From NCBI GenBank assembly GCA_949752745.1, contig OX457033.1, positions 21,595,992 to 21,659,991 of the forward strand: 64,000 nucleotides of DNA, in the 5' to 3' direction. This document shows, piece by piece, positions 12,701-25,600 of this stretch; position 1 is the first letter of the stretch, and each line of letters starts with the position of its first letter. Below the pieces are notes generated by a model. It had not been told where the DNA came from. It searched no databases and worked only from the letters and a program-made list of their open reading frames with translations. The DNA is from Protula sp. h YS-2021 (taxonomy: Eukaryota; Annelida; Polychaeta; Sabellida; Serpulidae). Both the position numbers and the translations under genes were made by a program.

Positions 12701-15700
12701 TTTTTCAGACAGACAAGCATTAGATCTATGGTTTAACTATGGTACTAAGGAATGACTTACATACGACGACTTTTAGTGAAGGCAAGACTGACTTAGACAT
12801 AGTACAGCAGACTTACGTTGCTTCCCACAAGCCTCTCTAGAATAGCCGGATAATTTTTCATAATTTCTTCCAGGGTAAGTACGAGCTAAATCAGGCGAGA
12901 AAATGATCATGCAGATCATGAATAAAACGAAAGAGGTTAAATTTAAAGGAATAAAGTAAATGTATGGTGTTTACATCTCTTATATTTAAAAGGTATTAAT
13001 TTGCAAATACTGCAATAATACATGCATACTGTATTATCGTCCACAAAAACTATACATTTGTTTACAGTAAGCGAATTCGCACTTCAGAATTCGGTTGAGA
13101 TAAAGGTATAAAAAAATGATGTAAAAAGCCGACAAAATAAAAAAAGCCATTTTGCCAGAAACATATTCACAAGTTGGTTATAAGCCTAATCACACGTTCG
13201 GGAATTCGAATAAAAGGCGCAAGAATTTTGAAATTTGCCTGCAACAGAGGAATATAAAAAATGAAAGAAATGATAGTAGAAATACAGGAGAAATATAGCA
13301 AAAACAGCTCATACTCGGAAACTAAAAGAAAATGAAACTGAAAACTATTTGTTGAAACTTTTTTTAAATAGCATACGGATTGTTAAAAACACGATTGCTC
13401 TTTGATGCAAGAGAAATTTGACATTTAGGCAAAATCTCTCATTTCTTTCATTTTTACCCGGTAAGTTTGTATTTCAAAATTTTTCAGAATTTTTGCGCGT
13501 TTCATTCGGAACGCCCAAAATGTGATTTGGCTTATTAAACAGATTATACCATGGTATGTAAAATATTTTTCAAAAGATCATATGACGGCTTTTTTAATTC
13601 GAAAGTGTATCGGAAAGATATGAAAGTTTGCTTATCAAAGTTTACAGAATGCACGACAATTGGTCTAACAGCTATAGATATAAATACCTAGAGTGTGACA
13701 ATTGGTCTAACTTTTCAAATCCTTAAGCTAAGAAATTACTGACCGGTACTAAAGCCCTTGGATTCGGAGTTTGTATTTGATCATACCAGTTAAGTATCCG
13801 TATAAAGGATTATAAGCACATCGAAGAGGTGGCAGTCGCTAAATCCGGGGATTAGCCTACTTTGGCATTAAACCCTACTCACCGGAGCCTCTTGTGCACT
13901 GATAAATTACGAGAAGTAGCTACATATTGACTGGTTCTGCATGACCTTCGGAGCAGTTGAATCCGAAGCTGTTTGAATTCCAATGTATTCTTTCTTGAAA
14001 ATACATTAAAACAAGGCTGTAAAAATCTGCGTTAATTTTTTTTCTTGGACAGGCAAGGTAACACATTTCAACCAAGTGCCCCACTCCCCAGGGGTGAGTT
14101 TGTGGGAAAAGTTTTAAGTCCCTGCCGCCGTTGTGTAATCTGTGTCTCAAGCAATTGTGAGAACACTGCTGCTATACCAATTTTAAAACGTTGTCCACCA
14201 TCTGTATATGAGCAAGAAGTATTTTGCGTGTCGATACGTCAGTCCGTTCGTCTGTGACGGAGTTATGCGGAGGACTCGGTCAGTTTCACGGCAATACCTA
14301 TTTAAATTCCTACTCTTCCTGTATTTCTGGTCCGATTGTTTTGAAATTGGCAGCCATGTTTTTTTCAGGTAGTCCATATAGCTTTATTTGTGGGTCATTT
14401 GAGCTGGTGAGAATGTTCTTTGACTTTCTGGTTTAATTTACTGTCGATGTTTTCTATGTAAAAATGTTCAGTGAGAAAGAGCAAAAAATGCACAATTTTT
14501 TTTTAAATTATTTTGAATATCTTTTTAAAATGTCAATACTCTTACAGTTTCAATCCGACTCCTAACAAACCTATTTGTTATATGAATCTAATTAGTGGAA
14601 GAGAAAATACAAGAAGTCTGATTACATTCTAATGCTTAAAGCTGTTTGGCGTTTTGGATTCGACTACCACAGTGTGCTTGCATAGCGATTTCTTATGCAA
14701 CGAATAGGCGCTCCCCGATGGTAGAACAGCGCGCTTTAATTGTGAAATATTGAAATCAGTTTCCAGACTAGACCGAATTTTGCTACACAATAGCAAAATG
14801 GCACCCACTTGCAATAGTAGAAACCAAAAGATACGATATATGTGGTGCAAAACATATCCCTAACTGTTTCAAGATAATTACCAGCTTACGGTTTTTTAGC
14901 CAAGCCGTATTCGTTTCGCGAGTCTTGTCAAATCAGTAGATGAGGGTGTCTGTTGTCTGTTTGTGCGTATGTACACTTTTACTTTAAATGTTTATTCTCC
15001 CTCAGTTTGGATCGTATTCTTTTCAAATTTTGTGCGAATATTCTCTGAGTAGGCATCTTGAAAGATACTGTTTAGACCAGCCGACTTTTTCCGTCTGGTC
15101 TTATCGCATCAATAGAGGGCATTTGTCGCCTGTATGTACTTGTGTACATATACAAAGCTTTACTTAAATTGCTTCTTCTCCTTCACATTTGATCGGATTC
15201 CTTACAAATGTTGTACGAATGTTCGCTTCGTAGGCCCTTCTTGAAAAATAACTTTATTGGCGATCCGACAGAAATTGACCAAATGTAGGACATTTGAAAT
15301 TTTCTGGATGCCAATGTTCAAAATGATTCTGCCTAAATGTAGACTCAGTTGTCCCAAGCTTTTGCACGAATGCTGCTTGGGTGTTTTCTTTTCAAAATTA
15401 CTTTTTAGCGATTCCACAAAAAATGGCCAATTTACGGTATTTTAAATCTTTTTGTTTTCTGCCGTTTGAAAGTTTAAGTGTAAGGATTAAGTTTTTCAAA
15501 ATAATTCTTCTGCGGCAAGTAGTTTAGTCAGACGCTTTAAATTTTTAGGCCTCTTTTTGGTATCCGTCAGACGTGAGAAAAACTTTTCCACAAACCAGTT
15601 TTCAAAATTTTACGCTTACTTTTTACCGATATTACAAGCCTTTTTACTGTATTTACTCGATCCTAGGTGGTCACAATGTCCCTGGAAATCTTGTATAAAG

Positions 15701-15879
15701 ATGTAAAAAATTCACCCATTTCGCATGATACTAATGATGATGACCTACACTATAGGTGGAGAAGCATTTTAAAAAAGTCTTAGCATTGGCATTTTTAGCA
15801 CACACACACTATTAGTGACACTGAACCACTGTCTCACCTCCTTATCATCTATAGCACTTCTCCTGATACTGTTTCTATC
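9737..15879 (-). CDS. Possible split gene on the minus strand (unidentified)
   Basis: Several minus-strand stretches look like small exons. 15838-15879 follows ACTCACAG, precedes GTGAGAC, and reads DRNSIRRSAIDDKE. 12817-12885 follows CGCCTGATTTAG, precedes GTAAGTC, and reads LTLEEIMKNYPAILERLVGS in frame 0. 10306-10330 follows CACCTCCTTAG and precedes GTAAGTGC. A terminal piece starts at 9770 after TTGATTGCAG. The phases can be made compatible (0/0, 0/0, 0/1, 1/stop). No first exon with a convincing start was found and no family is recognised. Chance splice-like motifs in AT-rich DNA could explain all of it. Confidence 0.2.
11600..11925 (-). pseudogene. LINE reverse-transcriptase C-terminal relic
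   Basis: The minus-strand reading contains LTKYEELTSACEAVGWRERC, then IPIEVRFR, an in-frame stop, FSRKSV, another stop, CKILGIKRNTRKRIGRECEE and finally IRLKEV. This matches the end of non-LTR retrotransposon polyproteins: KY..L....GW.v...PiEVG.RGF..rS....l..lGi....r..ai...e.aE..S.wlW. Two in-frame stops show it is dead. No upstream RT core was recognised, so it is probably a 5'-truncated copy. Confidence 0.5.
13181..13535. mobile_element. Dispersed MITE, copy A
   Basis: Terminal words TAAGCCTAATCACACGTTCG on the left and CGCCCAAAATGTGATTTGGC on the right are inverted relatives. The interior (CAGCTCATACTCGG, GAAATTTGACATTTA, ATCTCTCATTTCTTTCATTT) recurs at 23806-24118 and, inverted, at 49655-49860. 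No coding capacity. Confidence 0.65.
14640..14720 (+). repeat. SINE-like repeat with B-box-like word, copy 1
   Basis: TTGGATTCGACTACC followed by GTGTGCTTGCATAGCGATTT closely resembles the minus-strand sequence at 15945-16035 (GGGTTCGACTCCC, then GAGTGCTTGCATAGCAATTT). The GGTTCGA word resembles a polymerase III B box, but no A box or tRNA fold was seen. Confidence 0.35.
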
Positions 15880-15944
15880 CTGTGAGTAAATGTTGGTGGT
15901 ATCTGTAGCGATTTTACCAGTAATATGTTCTGGTCTAATACTTA

Positions 15945-16035
15945 TTTCGCCGTGTTGCTACTATAGAGTACCAGTTTATTGCATACGAAATTGCTATGCA
16001 AGCACTCTTTGGGAGTCGAACCCACAATAGCAAAC
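15945..16035 (-). repeat. SINE-like repeat with B-box-like word, copy 2
   Basis: This is the inverted partner of the repeat at 14640-14720, with a better B-box match (GGGTTCGACTCCC). It is not a tRNA gene: no acceptor-stem pairing or A box was found. Confidence 0.35.
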
Positions 16036-17299
16036 AGCGAAATGTAATGACTAAAACATATATTTATGACCTTTTCATTTTCTTTACCACATACTATTTT
16101 TTCATATGACGCCATTTTCTTAAATATCGTCAAAAAAGTTTATTTTAAATCACAAGATAATCTGAAGAAGAGTCTTATGAAATTTCGGAGAAATCCACTT
16201 TAAATTGCAGGGGAGGCATAGCATTTTGAAAAATGGCCGAAAGAAAGTTTCAAAATCCTTCTATTGGGTCAGTTTTTATGGACACTTGCAAGTTGATTGC
16301 GAGGAAAATGACATGGAAATGAGAGAAATCTTAACCTAAACAACTTTTCTTAAAACTACGTTTTCAAACATTCTTCATTAAAATTAAATTATCCAATAAA
16401 AGAAATTATGTTAGTTCCGCCTTCAAAAAAGACGGCTTCACATGCAAAGTGAACGTTTAAATACTTAGATTTTTGCTTAGACTTGTATTTAGACTTTTGC
16501 TGAAAAGTTTTTGCATTTCGACTGATGCATAACGATATCCGGTGCGTTAAATCATAAACGACTATGTAGTTTCAGGTGGCCCCCGTATCCAAAGACTCTG
16601 GGTAGGAGAGTGGCTGGACTAACGGTTATGATCTTTGCTTGGACGATAGCACCATATCCAGGCATTATACAAAATCTGTATAAGATTAACTTTCAATGAT
16701 GCACACACACAGAGCCTAGACATATTTTAGTAGTTATACTGATAACGTCAAATGAAATTCTGTTTAATCAAAAAATAAGACACAATTTTCATGTTTACTG
16801 TTCTCTTGTTGACAGCCGATACTGAAGCCGAAAAGTTATGGAACACACAATATTTTGTGGGTACAGTCCAAAATGTAAAGGACGCATAAGCGAAATCACA
16901 CTTTAAAAGTGTTTGTACACATTGGTCACGTGAACCGGGTAAAAAGAGATAAAATCGTGCGCTCCGCCTCCGTAATAAAGAGTTATCCCATCCACGTAAT
17001 AGTTGCTCCCTCGTGTTAGGTGACGCAATAGATAATCCCGTGTGTTTTGGTGCTACAATCTTATACTATCGCCACATCGGCAGAAGTTTCTTAATGGCAA
17101 TCGGTGATGTTTTAACTATAATGCTATGTGAAAGTAAGACTTGTCGAGAGGTAATGGTCAAGTGACTCACAAGTTTTAGAATCCAGACATTTTCTACCAT
17201 GCTGCTTGTCGTTTTGAATTAATTTCATGTTATTCGAGTACTCGTATGTTTTACTACGTACATGTTAACTGACACTTGTCTCTATTTGGGTATGTTACG

Positions 17300-18815
17300 C
17301 AGATGACGATGGATGTTGACAACAGCCAGCCTAGCCAAGACTTGGATGCCTTCCAGCCCTATGATGTGGCAGCACCCGGTCTTAATAAAGAAGGAATCTG
17401 GCGAAACAAATACCGCGTATTGTACTTGTTTTGCTGGCATCGGGGAAACTTGTAATCATGTTGCGGCCGTTTTGTTCAAAACTGATCACTCCCGGAAAGT
17501 TTGAAGTTTCCGGTGACAGTGTTTCATGCACATCCGAGTTGTTTAAGTGGAACGCCCCCTTGTCTGTAGATCCCATTCCTATTTGCGAAATGCATGTATC
17601 TAAGCCTATAATTGACAGGGATGCTAATTTGAAAGATGGCATGAATTTAGCGTATAGGAAGAGCTTCTATAGCGAGAAAAAGTACGACAGGAATGACAGA
17701 AGCAGAATTTTTGAGGCGTTAGCCCTGATTCGGTTACATTAGGCCAACGGAAACCGGAAAGAAATCAATCTATATATACATGAAGATGGCAAAAAATCCG
17801 AAAGTGGTTCTGTTCCAAGAAGCATTGAGGAATTGGCAACTGTTTGCGTTAATTCTTTGGAATTGTCAGACAAAATAAATCGAATAACCTTTGATGAAAT
17901 AAAAAACATCCAAGCATTTACATCTGAGCAAGGGAGTTAAGCAGAGGAGGGGTCGTATAACTGCATCTAAATTCAACCGTGTTCATAAACGTATGGAGGG
18001 TTATGTTAAAGACCATACTCTGAACTTGGAGCCTGTTATTTGTGAATTAGTAGAATATAATAAACCTTCATCCGAGTTGCCCGCCTTAATATATGGCCGT
18101 CCAATGAAAAATGTTGAGTTCCAAAAATATATAGCCGTTTTAAAAGATTTAGGTCACAAAAATGTCTCTGTTTGTAAATGTGGCTTGTATGTTTCTGACT
18201 TTTTTCGCTTCTTAGGCGCATCACCTGATGGAGTAGTTAAATGTGATTGCTGCATGGAACGAGTTAAAATGTGCGAAATGTACCCCAAGTGTGGAAAATG
18301 TCGATTTTCTAGTTGCAAAAAAATTTAACAGTGCGTCTAAAAGATAACCACCAATATCACAGTCAGGTTCAGGGCCAAATGGCAATTACTGGTATTCATA
18401 AGGCAGATTTCTTGGTGTTTGGCATGCACAGGTGCCATATTGAAGAAATAGAGTATGACTGTGACTATTGGGAATCTCTTTTGACAAATTTGGTTGACTT
18501 ATTTTATGTATTTTAGCGCCTGAATTAATAAACAGAACAATTAGGGGTCGTCTCCTGTCAGGGGAGGATTTGAATGCTACGAGTATTCCACAGGCGTCAT
18601 GTTCAAATTTTGAAAAAGATCCCGAAAAAACTGCTCCTCTGGAAAGTGATCAAGATAAAAAAATACGTGTGACCTGTCAAGCTGGGATGAATTCAGCATC
18701 TTTTGTAAGTCATGCAATCTGTGGTATCACATGCCCTGTGTTGGTCTGACAGAGGAGTCTTCCGATTTAGAGGAAGACGATTACATATATCCAAATTGTC
18801 AGACAAAAGCGTGAA
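17300..18815 (+). pseudogene. Broken SWIM zinc finger / YqaJ-type nuclease / PHD-like gene
   Basis: Successive plus-strand frames give one recognisable protein. First is a SWIM zinc finger at 17404-17490 (YCTCFAGIGETCNHVAAVLF, pattern CxC..CxH). Next is a linker (SELFKWNAP, then RSIEELATVCVNSLELSDK). From 17937 there is a YqaJ-like recombinase/nuclease region (RRGRITASKFNRVHKRM, CGLYVSD, LGASPDGVVKCDCC), followed by NHQYHSQVQGQMAITG. Last is a PHD-like cysteine end at about 18696-18811 (FCKSCNLWYHMPC). The frame changes near 17490 and between 17742 and 17937, an in-frame stop sits near 17742, and the frame shifts again near 18310. The usual EIKCP nuclease segment is degraded. SWIM-YqaJ proteins are common multicopy, transposon-like genes in invertebrate genomes. 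Its role is unknown and this copy is non-functional. Confidence 0.75.
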
Positions 18816-19513
18816 TAAATACAAAAACCTAAAAACCTAATCTGGTTGTTCCTTTCTTATTTCTATTTTTAAACCCATCTGCATCTCATATGCAGGTTAT
18901 GTATCAAAGTTCAATAAAGACATTCGAAACTTCTGACTCACTCTTTATTTTTGTGTTTAAAGTAATCACTGTTAACAATATAAATAGAAAAGTAAATAAG
19001 CAAGTAAACAACTAAAACAGTATGATTGTATCCGGCACTTGTAAATTAAATTAAGCGTATTCAGATCAATCCCGATTCTCAGAGAGCCAAAAAATCTTCT
19101 AAAAAATGAAATTATTTTACCAGGTGTGTGTGCAGATTACACAACGCAGCTAAAGCTATTAATATATTGTCCAACAATGGCAGATGTGGGATTGCGATTC
19201 GATTTTTCAAAAGCGGAAGCATTTTATGCGCTGAATTACCCTTTCTACATGAATACGTTTTTCGTTCTTTCTACATCTTTTGCGGTCATTTGGCAATGAC
19301 TTATTGAAGCAGGTGGCATGATTAATTCTGCCCCCGACCCCTCACAAGCAATTCCGATCGAATCAGGAATCCTCTATCTCCCATCCATAGGTCGTTAGGG
19401 TCCACATTATATAATATTCCGCTATTTAATATGATTTTTCTATCAGAAGCTCGCCTCCCCCCCCCCCCCCCAACATTTCGAAACAAATAAAATGCAGCAA
19501 CTTTGGGTAATCC

Positions 19514-20470
19514 CTATAAGAGATTTTGCTGAACATGAAGGTCCCTGGGCAAATCCACAAAAAATCCAGAACAACCAATTGTGACCCTAATACGAGGATA
19601 AAATTTCTCAAATACTTTAGACAAGTTATTTCTAACTGAAATTTTGTCAGGCCAGTAAATTATAAATTGGAAATTACGCGCTAAAACTCTAACCGACGTG
19701 TTAAAGATACTCGACACAGAAGTGGATGAAATACTAAAGCGGTTTGCAAGCTCGCGATTAAGTAGGCCTAACCTTAACTTCACGAAAAAAAAATTAATTC
19801 TTCTTTCATTTCTAACTTCATCTCACCACCAAACTTACGAAGGCTTTTTTTTTTTTTTTGCTTTCTATTCATTACAACCCTATTCTTTCCTCTCCAATAA
19901 GGCATTTTCACAGCTTTATCTGACATAAATTCACATATTAATCAAGGGATGGTACGCCTGTGTAAAACTTCAAATTTGCGTCACTTTTCAAACACATAGA
20001 AACGATGTCAGTTCTCAGTATTTTACACTTATTTATATAACTCTTTTTTCAGCAGTGAATACCGTTTATCTTTGCTTTTAATTAAGTCACGCAATCGTGC
20101 TTCTTCTTCTTTAAGTGGATCTACTTCCGCAAGCTGGTCATTAATAGTTCTTTGTGTTGTAACACAACTTCCACAACCGTCACATGAAATTGAATAAGAA
20201 TGGTCCAAATTAGAACATTTTCCTGACAGGTATTAGAAAAGTTTACTCCAACCACTTCGTTATCTGTTATTGGCGTTTTAAGCTTTCTCCTGTTGTTTCC
20301 GACACCGAAGAATGTCGCGTAGGTGATTTTCCTTCGATACAATTTCCTCACGCCATGACCCACATGAAAAGTTGGATAAGGAATTTCCTCTGTCGGTCTA
20401 CCGTCGACAACATGGATGGAAGACTTTGTCGTTGCCCGTCGGCTCCCACTTATCACATTTCTTGTGCTTT
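19514..20470 (-). pseudogene. THAP-domain DDE transposase relic (ISL2EU/Harbinger-like)
   Basis: Read right to left, the minus strand gives a THAP tail (WEPTGND, VDGRPTEEIPYPTFHVG), a CDGCGSC cluster and a coiled segment (DPLKEEEARLRDLIKSKDKR). A KFYTG motif follows, then the helix-turn-helix segment of DDE_Tnp_4 transposases (LRLGLLNRELANRFSISSTS). The first catalytic block, normally IDCTE, reads IGCSG, so the first catalytic aspartate is gone. The pieces lie in different frames and later catalytic blocks are missing, so this is a dead copy. The family is recognised from motif order; exact superfamily placement is inference. Confidence 0.7.
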
Positions 20471-20622
20471 TGTGTAAAAACCCTTGTTCAACTTTTCTCC
20501 TGGAACGAAATATATTAAGTTAAAAAACAGCATATTCACTTCTTGAAATATTGTGCTTTAGAGCCATTCAGTGTGGTGGTGGTGGATGGTGTGGCTGAAG
20601 GCAACGACAAACGTATGTGCTC

Positions 20623-20626
<4 letters not shown>

Positions 20627-20673
<47 letters not shown>
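20627..20673. repeat. (TTA)n microsatellite
   Basis: About 15 perfect TTA triplets. Confidence 0.95.
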
Positions 20674-20674
<1 letters not shown>

Positions 20675-20699
20675 TAGTAAATACTTAACTTGATACCTG

Positions 20700-22060
20700 G
20701 ACATATCTGTTCAGTGCCTCAAAGCGATTGATATTGTCGATCCATATAGCTCTCTCTTTGGGTCTATGAATCGTCGCAAAAATATAGAGTGTGAATGGAA
20801 GTGGGCGAAGACATTTGTTGCGTCCTTGTGGGCAACCATGTTAGGAACATAACTCTTCCTTCCACTTGTTCAGTCGGTACGTGCTGTTGCTGCATCCTAT
20901 TACCAAACAAGTCGTCTTTGGCATACTTCAGTTACACCTGAAAGCACAGACGTAACTGTAACAGTACCCGGAGTAACACTCATTTGAATAAGTCTCCATT
21001 TCCTATAGTTTTCCCATAGCAACCACCGAATTGACAATATAAACCCACTAATTCGCCACGAAAAACTACAAAGCTATCCATAAACAATGTGTTGCCATGA
21101 ACGATAATATAAGACTATAGTCATAAATGAACTCTACGCCGGTATCAAATTTATCAAGAAACAAAAACATTGCCAAATCTTTATTATTTCAATCTGCTTT
21201 AGATTATTTATTACCTCAACTCTGTATATCAAACTGTTCACCTATATTTTTACTGGTTGACCTATTAAATTTTTTGCGACACTTTTGCGAGAACATGGGA
21301 CCGTGCGAGAGTTTGATTAGACTTATGGGTTTCTCGAAACCGGTCGTTTATTAACGATGTCTTCGGGTGGTTCGGGCAGATAGTTCCCTGGGCGGAATGT
21401 TCTCACCTCCTTTGTAAAAGTCCTATACAGTGATGTAATCCCTGACTGAGGGGTGAGAATTAACTTTTGGCACGGATAAATTGGGTAAACACTTGCTAGG
21501 TTGTTTAATGCCTTGAGTAAGCAGTGTGCCACGAACTGGTTACATATTTAGAACGTTCGCATTACACACGCTATTTTCTGAAGAATACCTTGATACACGT
21601 TTTTATGAATTCACATCTCTTGTTTTATCCTTTATTTTTTATGAGGTAAGATTAATTCCACTGTGTTGCATGATAATTGTGCAATTTGTGTAATCTGATC
21701 CCAATGAACAAGATGCTCCGTTTCAGTGCTGTTCAAAAATGTAGGGACCACTTTTAAGGCGATTAGTTTCAAGGTTAATCCTATTTCGGCATAATTTCAA
21801 CACCACTCTGTAGCATTCAAGGCCACAATTATAATTCGCGCAATCCCTGCCAATCCTCAGTGGGATGCTTCAGTTTTAATGTAACTGGAAAAACCGGAGA
21901 TGGATGATCCAATAAATGTTGAAAAAAAAACTCAGGGAGAAATATTCGCCCGGGGGGACTATCTGCTCACACCACATTCGTGCTGGAATGCCGATGTGAA
22001 CTTTTCGCCCGGTGAGAACTATTCGCCCTGAACACCGTTCTAAGCACAGACTGAGCACAT
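20700..22060. other. No gene seen
   Basis: Intergenic sequence without recognisable domain or paired termini. TTCGCCC words recur three times between 21946 and 22026. The minus-strand open frame at 21323-21532 has no domain signal. Confidence 0.45.
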
Positions 22061-22066
22061 AATGAA

Positions 22067-22566
22067 GGGCGTGTTCTTTTTGGTGATGGCGATCGATCGC
22101 AATCACGATCGGGTGTTTTCTTTGTTTGATTGTTGTCACGATCAGGCCAAAACATGTGCTTACCACGTGCATCCGGTTTTAATGTTTTGATTGTGCCTGA
22201 TTGTGGACTTGAGTGTGGTCAGTTGAATGACCTTGACACACAACATGTAAACAAACATGGCGGAACCCTACAGCGAAGAAAAAATTAACAAAATCTTTCA
22301 CTTACGCCACAATCTGCATATTGATCACAAGAGCGCGCTTTTTTGTACTTACTTATCTTCATATTTTACAGTTTCGCACAAAGCATCTAAGACATTCACC
22401 GTCAGGGCATTCGTAGCCATTTTCTGATTGTGATCACTATCTTACCACGTTCCTTTCGACTGATTGTTCTGCAAAATATAACCTCTATTTGACCTGACAT
22501 ACATCGACTGCGCATGAGTGAACTTTGTTTGTTTTGATTGTGCGATCACCCAAAAAGAACATGCCC
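22067..22566. mobile_element. 500-bp MITE immediately upstream of STEEP1
   Basis: The left end GGGCGTGTTCTTTTTGGTGA and the right end, read on the other strand, GGGCATGTTCTTTTTGGGTG form terminal inverted repeats of about 25 bases. The GGG..TGTT start recalls PIF/Harbinger-type MITEs. Its right edge is 51 bases before the STEEP1 start codon, so it lies where the promoter and 5' leader must be. No clean target duplication was resolved. Confidence 0.65.
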
Positions 22567-22617
22567 AAGTTTTATGTGTACAGCGTGTGTATGAATAGTT
22601 TGTCTTGACGTACAAAA

Positions 22618-25600
22618 ATGCCTAAAGTTATATCAAAAAGTGTGGTGTGCACCGACACCAAAGATAAAGAAGAATATCAAGGAGAAAAACCACTTTATGT
22701 GTATTACTGCTTGTGTGGACAGATGTCTTTAATTTTGGGTAATAATAAAAATACTCATTTATCGCCTGGATCTTAGTATGTACATAAACCAAGGCCACAG
22801 GCTGTTTCACATTCACTGTCTCTGAAAAACGATATATGACGTCAAAATTACGAAACAACATGGCGTAGATACATTCCAAATGATATAGGTATCTGAAATC
22901 AGGTACGATTCTATCCGAAATCCTCAATTACCGCTCACTGAAAAAAAAAATTTTCACGTGAAACATCGATTCGCTATTATTTGCAGTATCGTGCGAGTCG
23001 CATTCAAACATTAACTTAGTTATGTCATTATTTTTAATAAAAAAGGTTAAACACATGAGAACCACATGTTGCCGCCATGTTGTGACGTCATACAGAACCG
23101 TATCTGACCGTATCCGGAAGCTGAACTAGGATAGATAAAATGGCGTCGAGACATTCTATCTTTTTTTCGATATGCCATATTTTTTTTTCGAAACTCTCTA
23201 GAGAACCGTATCTGAGTGAATGAGAAACACGGACATTCTCTTGGACCATCTCGAAAAATCAAGAGGCTCTCGGAAAATCGATAGGTGTTCTTTTGGAGAA
23301 TTTCTCGTTATCTAGAGACAGTTTTTGTCTCAGAAAACTTCTATCGAGAAGGTCAGATACAAGATGGCGGAAATGTAAAGAAATGCATTTCTACAACTTA
23401 TTTGTCACAATGCATATGAATTATAAACATTTAAGAGTAGAAATTAAGTTCAAGGAAGATTTTAGACGTGACTGCACCAGATATAGTGAAATACAAGAGG
23501 ACCCAAAGGTTTAACCTCAATTACTATAGGTTGAGGTCGAATCTGTAACACCGTTAGTACTGCTGAAGTGGTAGGGATGTTATTAGGTAATACAGATCAC
23601 ATTTAAACCCAACAAACGATTGTCACAGGATATATTTCTGGGCATATGAATTACATATTTATCTGAAATAAGCACAAAATAACTAGATTTGTGTTTTTTA
23701 TTTCTCGATTTTTTGAGACGTGTTCTTTTGGACGGTGTCTCTAGAGCTTCTCTGGTCTGTTTGGAGAGTGGATTCTCAGTTTCCTGAGAGGTCCAAAAGA
23801 ATGTGGCCCAAATCACACTTTGGGTGTTTCGAATAAAATGCGCAAGAAAAATATAAAAGAAATATCGCAAAACAGCTCATACTCGGGACATAAAAGAAAA
23901 TGAAAGTTGAAACCATTTGTTAAAACTTCTAATAAATTTTTAAAATATCATACGGATTATTAAAAACCCGATTGGTCTTTGGTGCAAGTGAAATTTGACA
24001 TTTACGCGAAATCTCTCCATCATTTCTTTCATTTTTTACCGGTTATTTTTATTCGAAACGCAGATTTTTGTGTGCATTTTTATTGGGAACGCCTAAAGTG
24101 TGACTTGGCTTATGAGCCAAACCGGTAGCTTCAAGAAACACTGACCCAGTGTTGCCACATCATCCCTTTTTAAAGGATTATCCTTTTTTAGGCCCCAGCC
24201 CTTCGGATTGGGGCCTATAGGTTTGGGGTGTCCGTCCGTCTGTCCGTCATCGCTTTATACCCCTATGAATTTGGGGGGGGGGTGGGCGGTTGGGGCCTGC
24301 TTGTGTTTCACAAATACTTACTTAAAGCCCGACTTTATCCTTTTTCATCCGTAAATACTTGTTTCATACTTTTTTAAATTTTCATCTTTTATACTTTTTT
24401 TTCGCTTTCTTCCTTTTTTATTTTGATATTTTTTATGTTTGTCTAATAAATTGAAAAAAAAAATTAGGATGCACAACGAGGCTGTTTTCCAAGGTTTATT
24501 AACAAAATGATTGAAGAAAGCGAGACAGCCCTTTCTGTAATATTCAGGGCAATTTAGAAGTACAGCCAGGTATCCAAATATTTTTAATCGTTGTGAAAAC
24601 GAGCGTAAGTTTCAGTAAGTAAGAATTAAAAAAAATGATACAATATGATTAACATTAATGCTTTCTCGAGTTTCAGCAAAATATGATTTATCCTTTTTTC
24701 ATACTTTTCGCAAAATTCTTGTTTTATTCGAAAAACCTAAAAAGTGAGGTTTTGATTTTTCGACCGAATTAGGTTTGGGTAAAGGTGTAAAGAAATGAAA
24801 GTAAAGCATTAACAACTAACACTCGCTCTTTCTTGATTACGAACTAATTTTATGTTTTGTTTCATTGACTCCCATGCATCTTTACCTCCAGAACTGGTAG
24901 CCTGTTTGGTTTGTACTAGATAATACTGGCGGTCACCAAGAGATATAATTGCTGTAATAAAAGTTGTCGTTTGTATGAGTTTTGCTAATCTCGGTGCACA
25001 AGAGGGTGCACTTTATTCCTCAATTCGATGCTTATTCAAGAGTTCTTAATTCGAGGTCAGTTTCAGATCCTTCAGTTTGAAACCAATTGATGATCTTGAC
25101 TTACTAGCGATTAATTTAAGACAACAAAGTGATACATAAATAGGTCGTTTGGAACTGGAAGTTACGAAGGAAGAGTTCAACCACAGCGTTGCTTTTCTTG
25201 GTTCAGGCATATGAATGATTTATTTCCAGATTTATGGATTACCTAAGGAGTTAAATTATTTGTTTCCAGTTTTACAGGCACTAGATTATGTCTTTTTTAG
25301 CATAGGATACGGTTTTCTACTGTTTTGTGTATTAATATATGTATTTTTTTATTACTTTTCTGTAGACTGTCCCATTGATAAACTGCCAATCAGAAGAAGG
25401 GATGGCGCGCGCGTCATAGACTCCAATAAGCATGCGCATAAACTCACATGTGAGCCGGACGAAACCGTCCACTTAAAAAGGTACTGCTTGTTTTGATGTG
25501 AAAGCGGGAGTGGAAGGGGGGTCACTTAATCAGTGTTTCACTCATGCCACTTTCGATCAAACAGGGGCTTTTTTTAAGGACTACTTTCTACGAAATACAT

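Noticed and set aside
15990..16030. tRNA gene suggested by GGGTTCGACTCCC
   Set aside because: No acceptor stem, D arm or A box at the right distance; the same block is a dispersed repeat at 14640.
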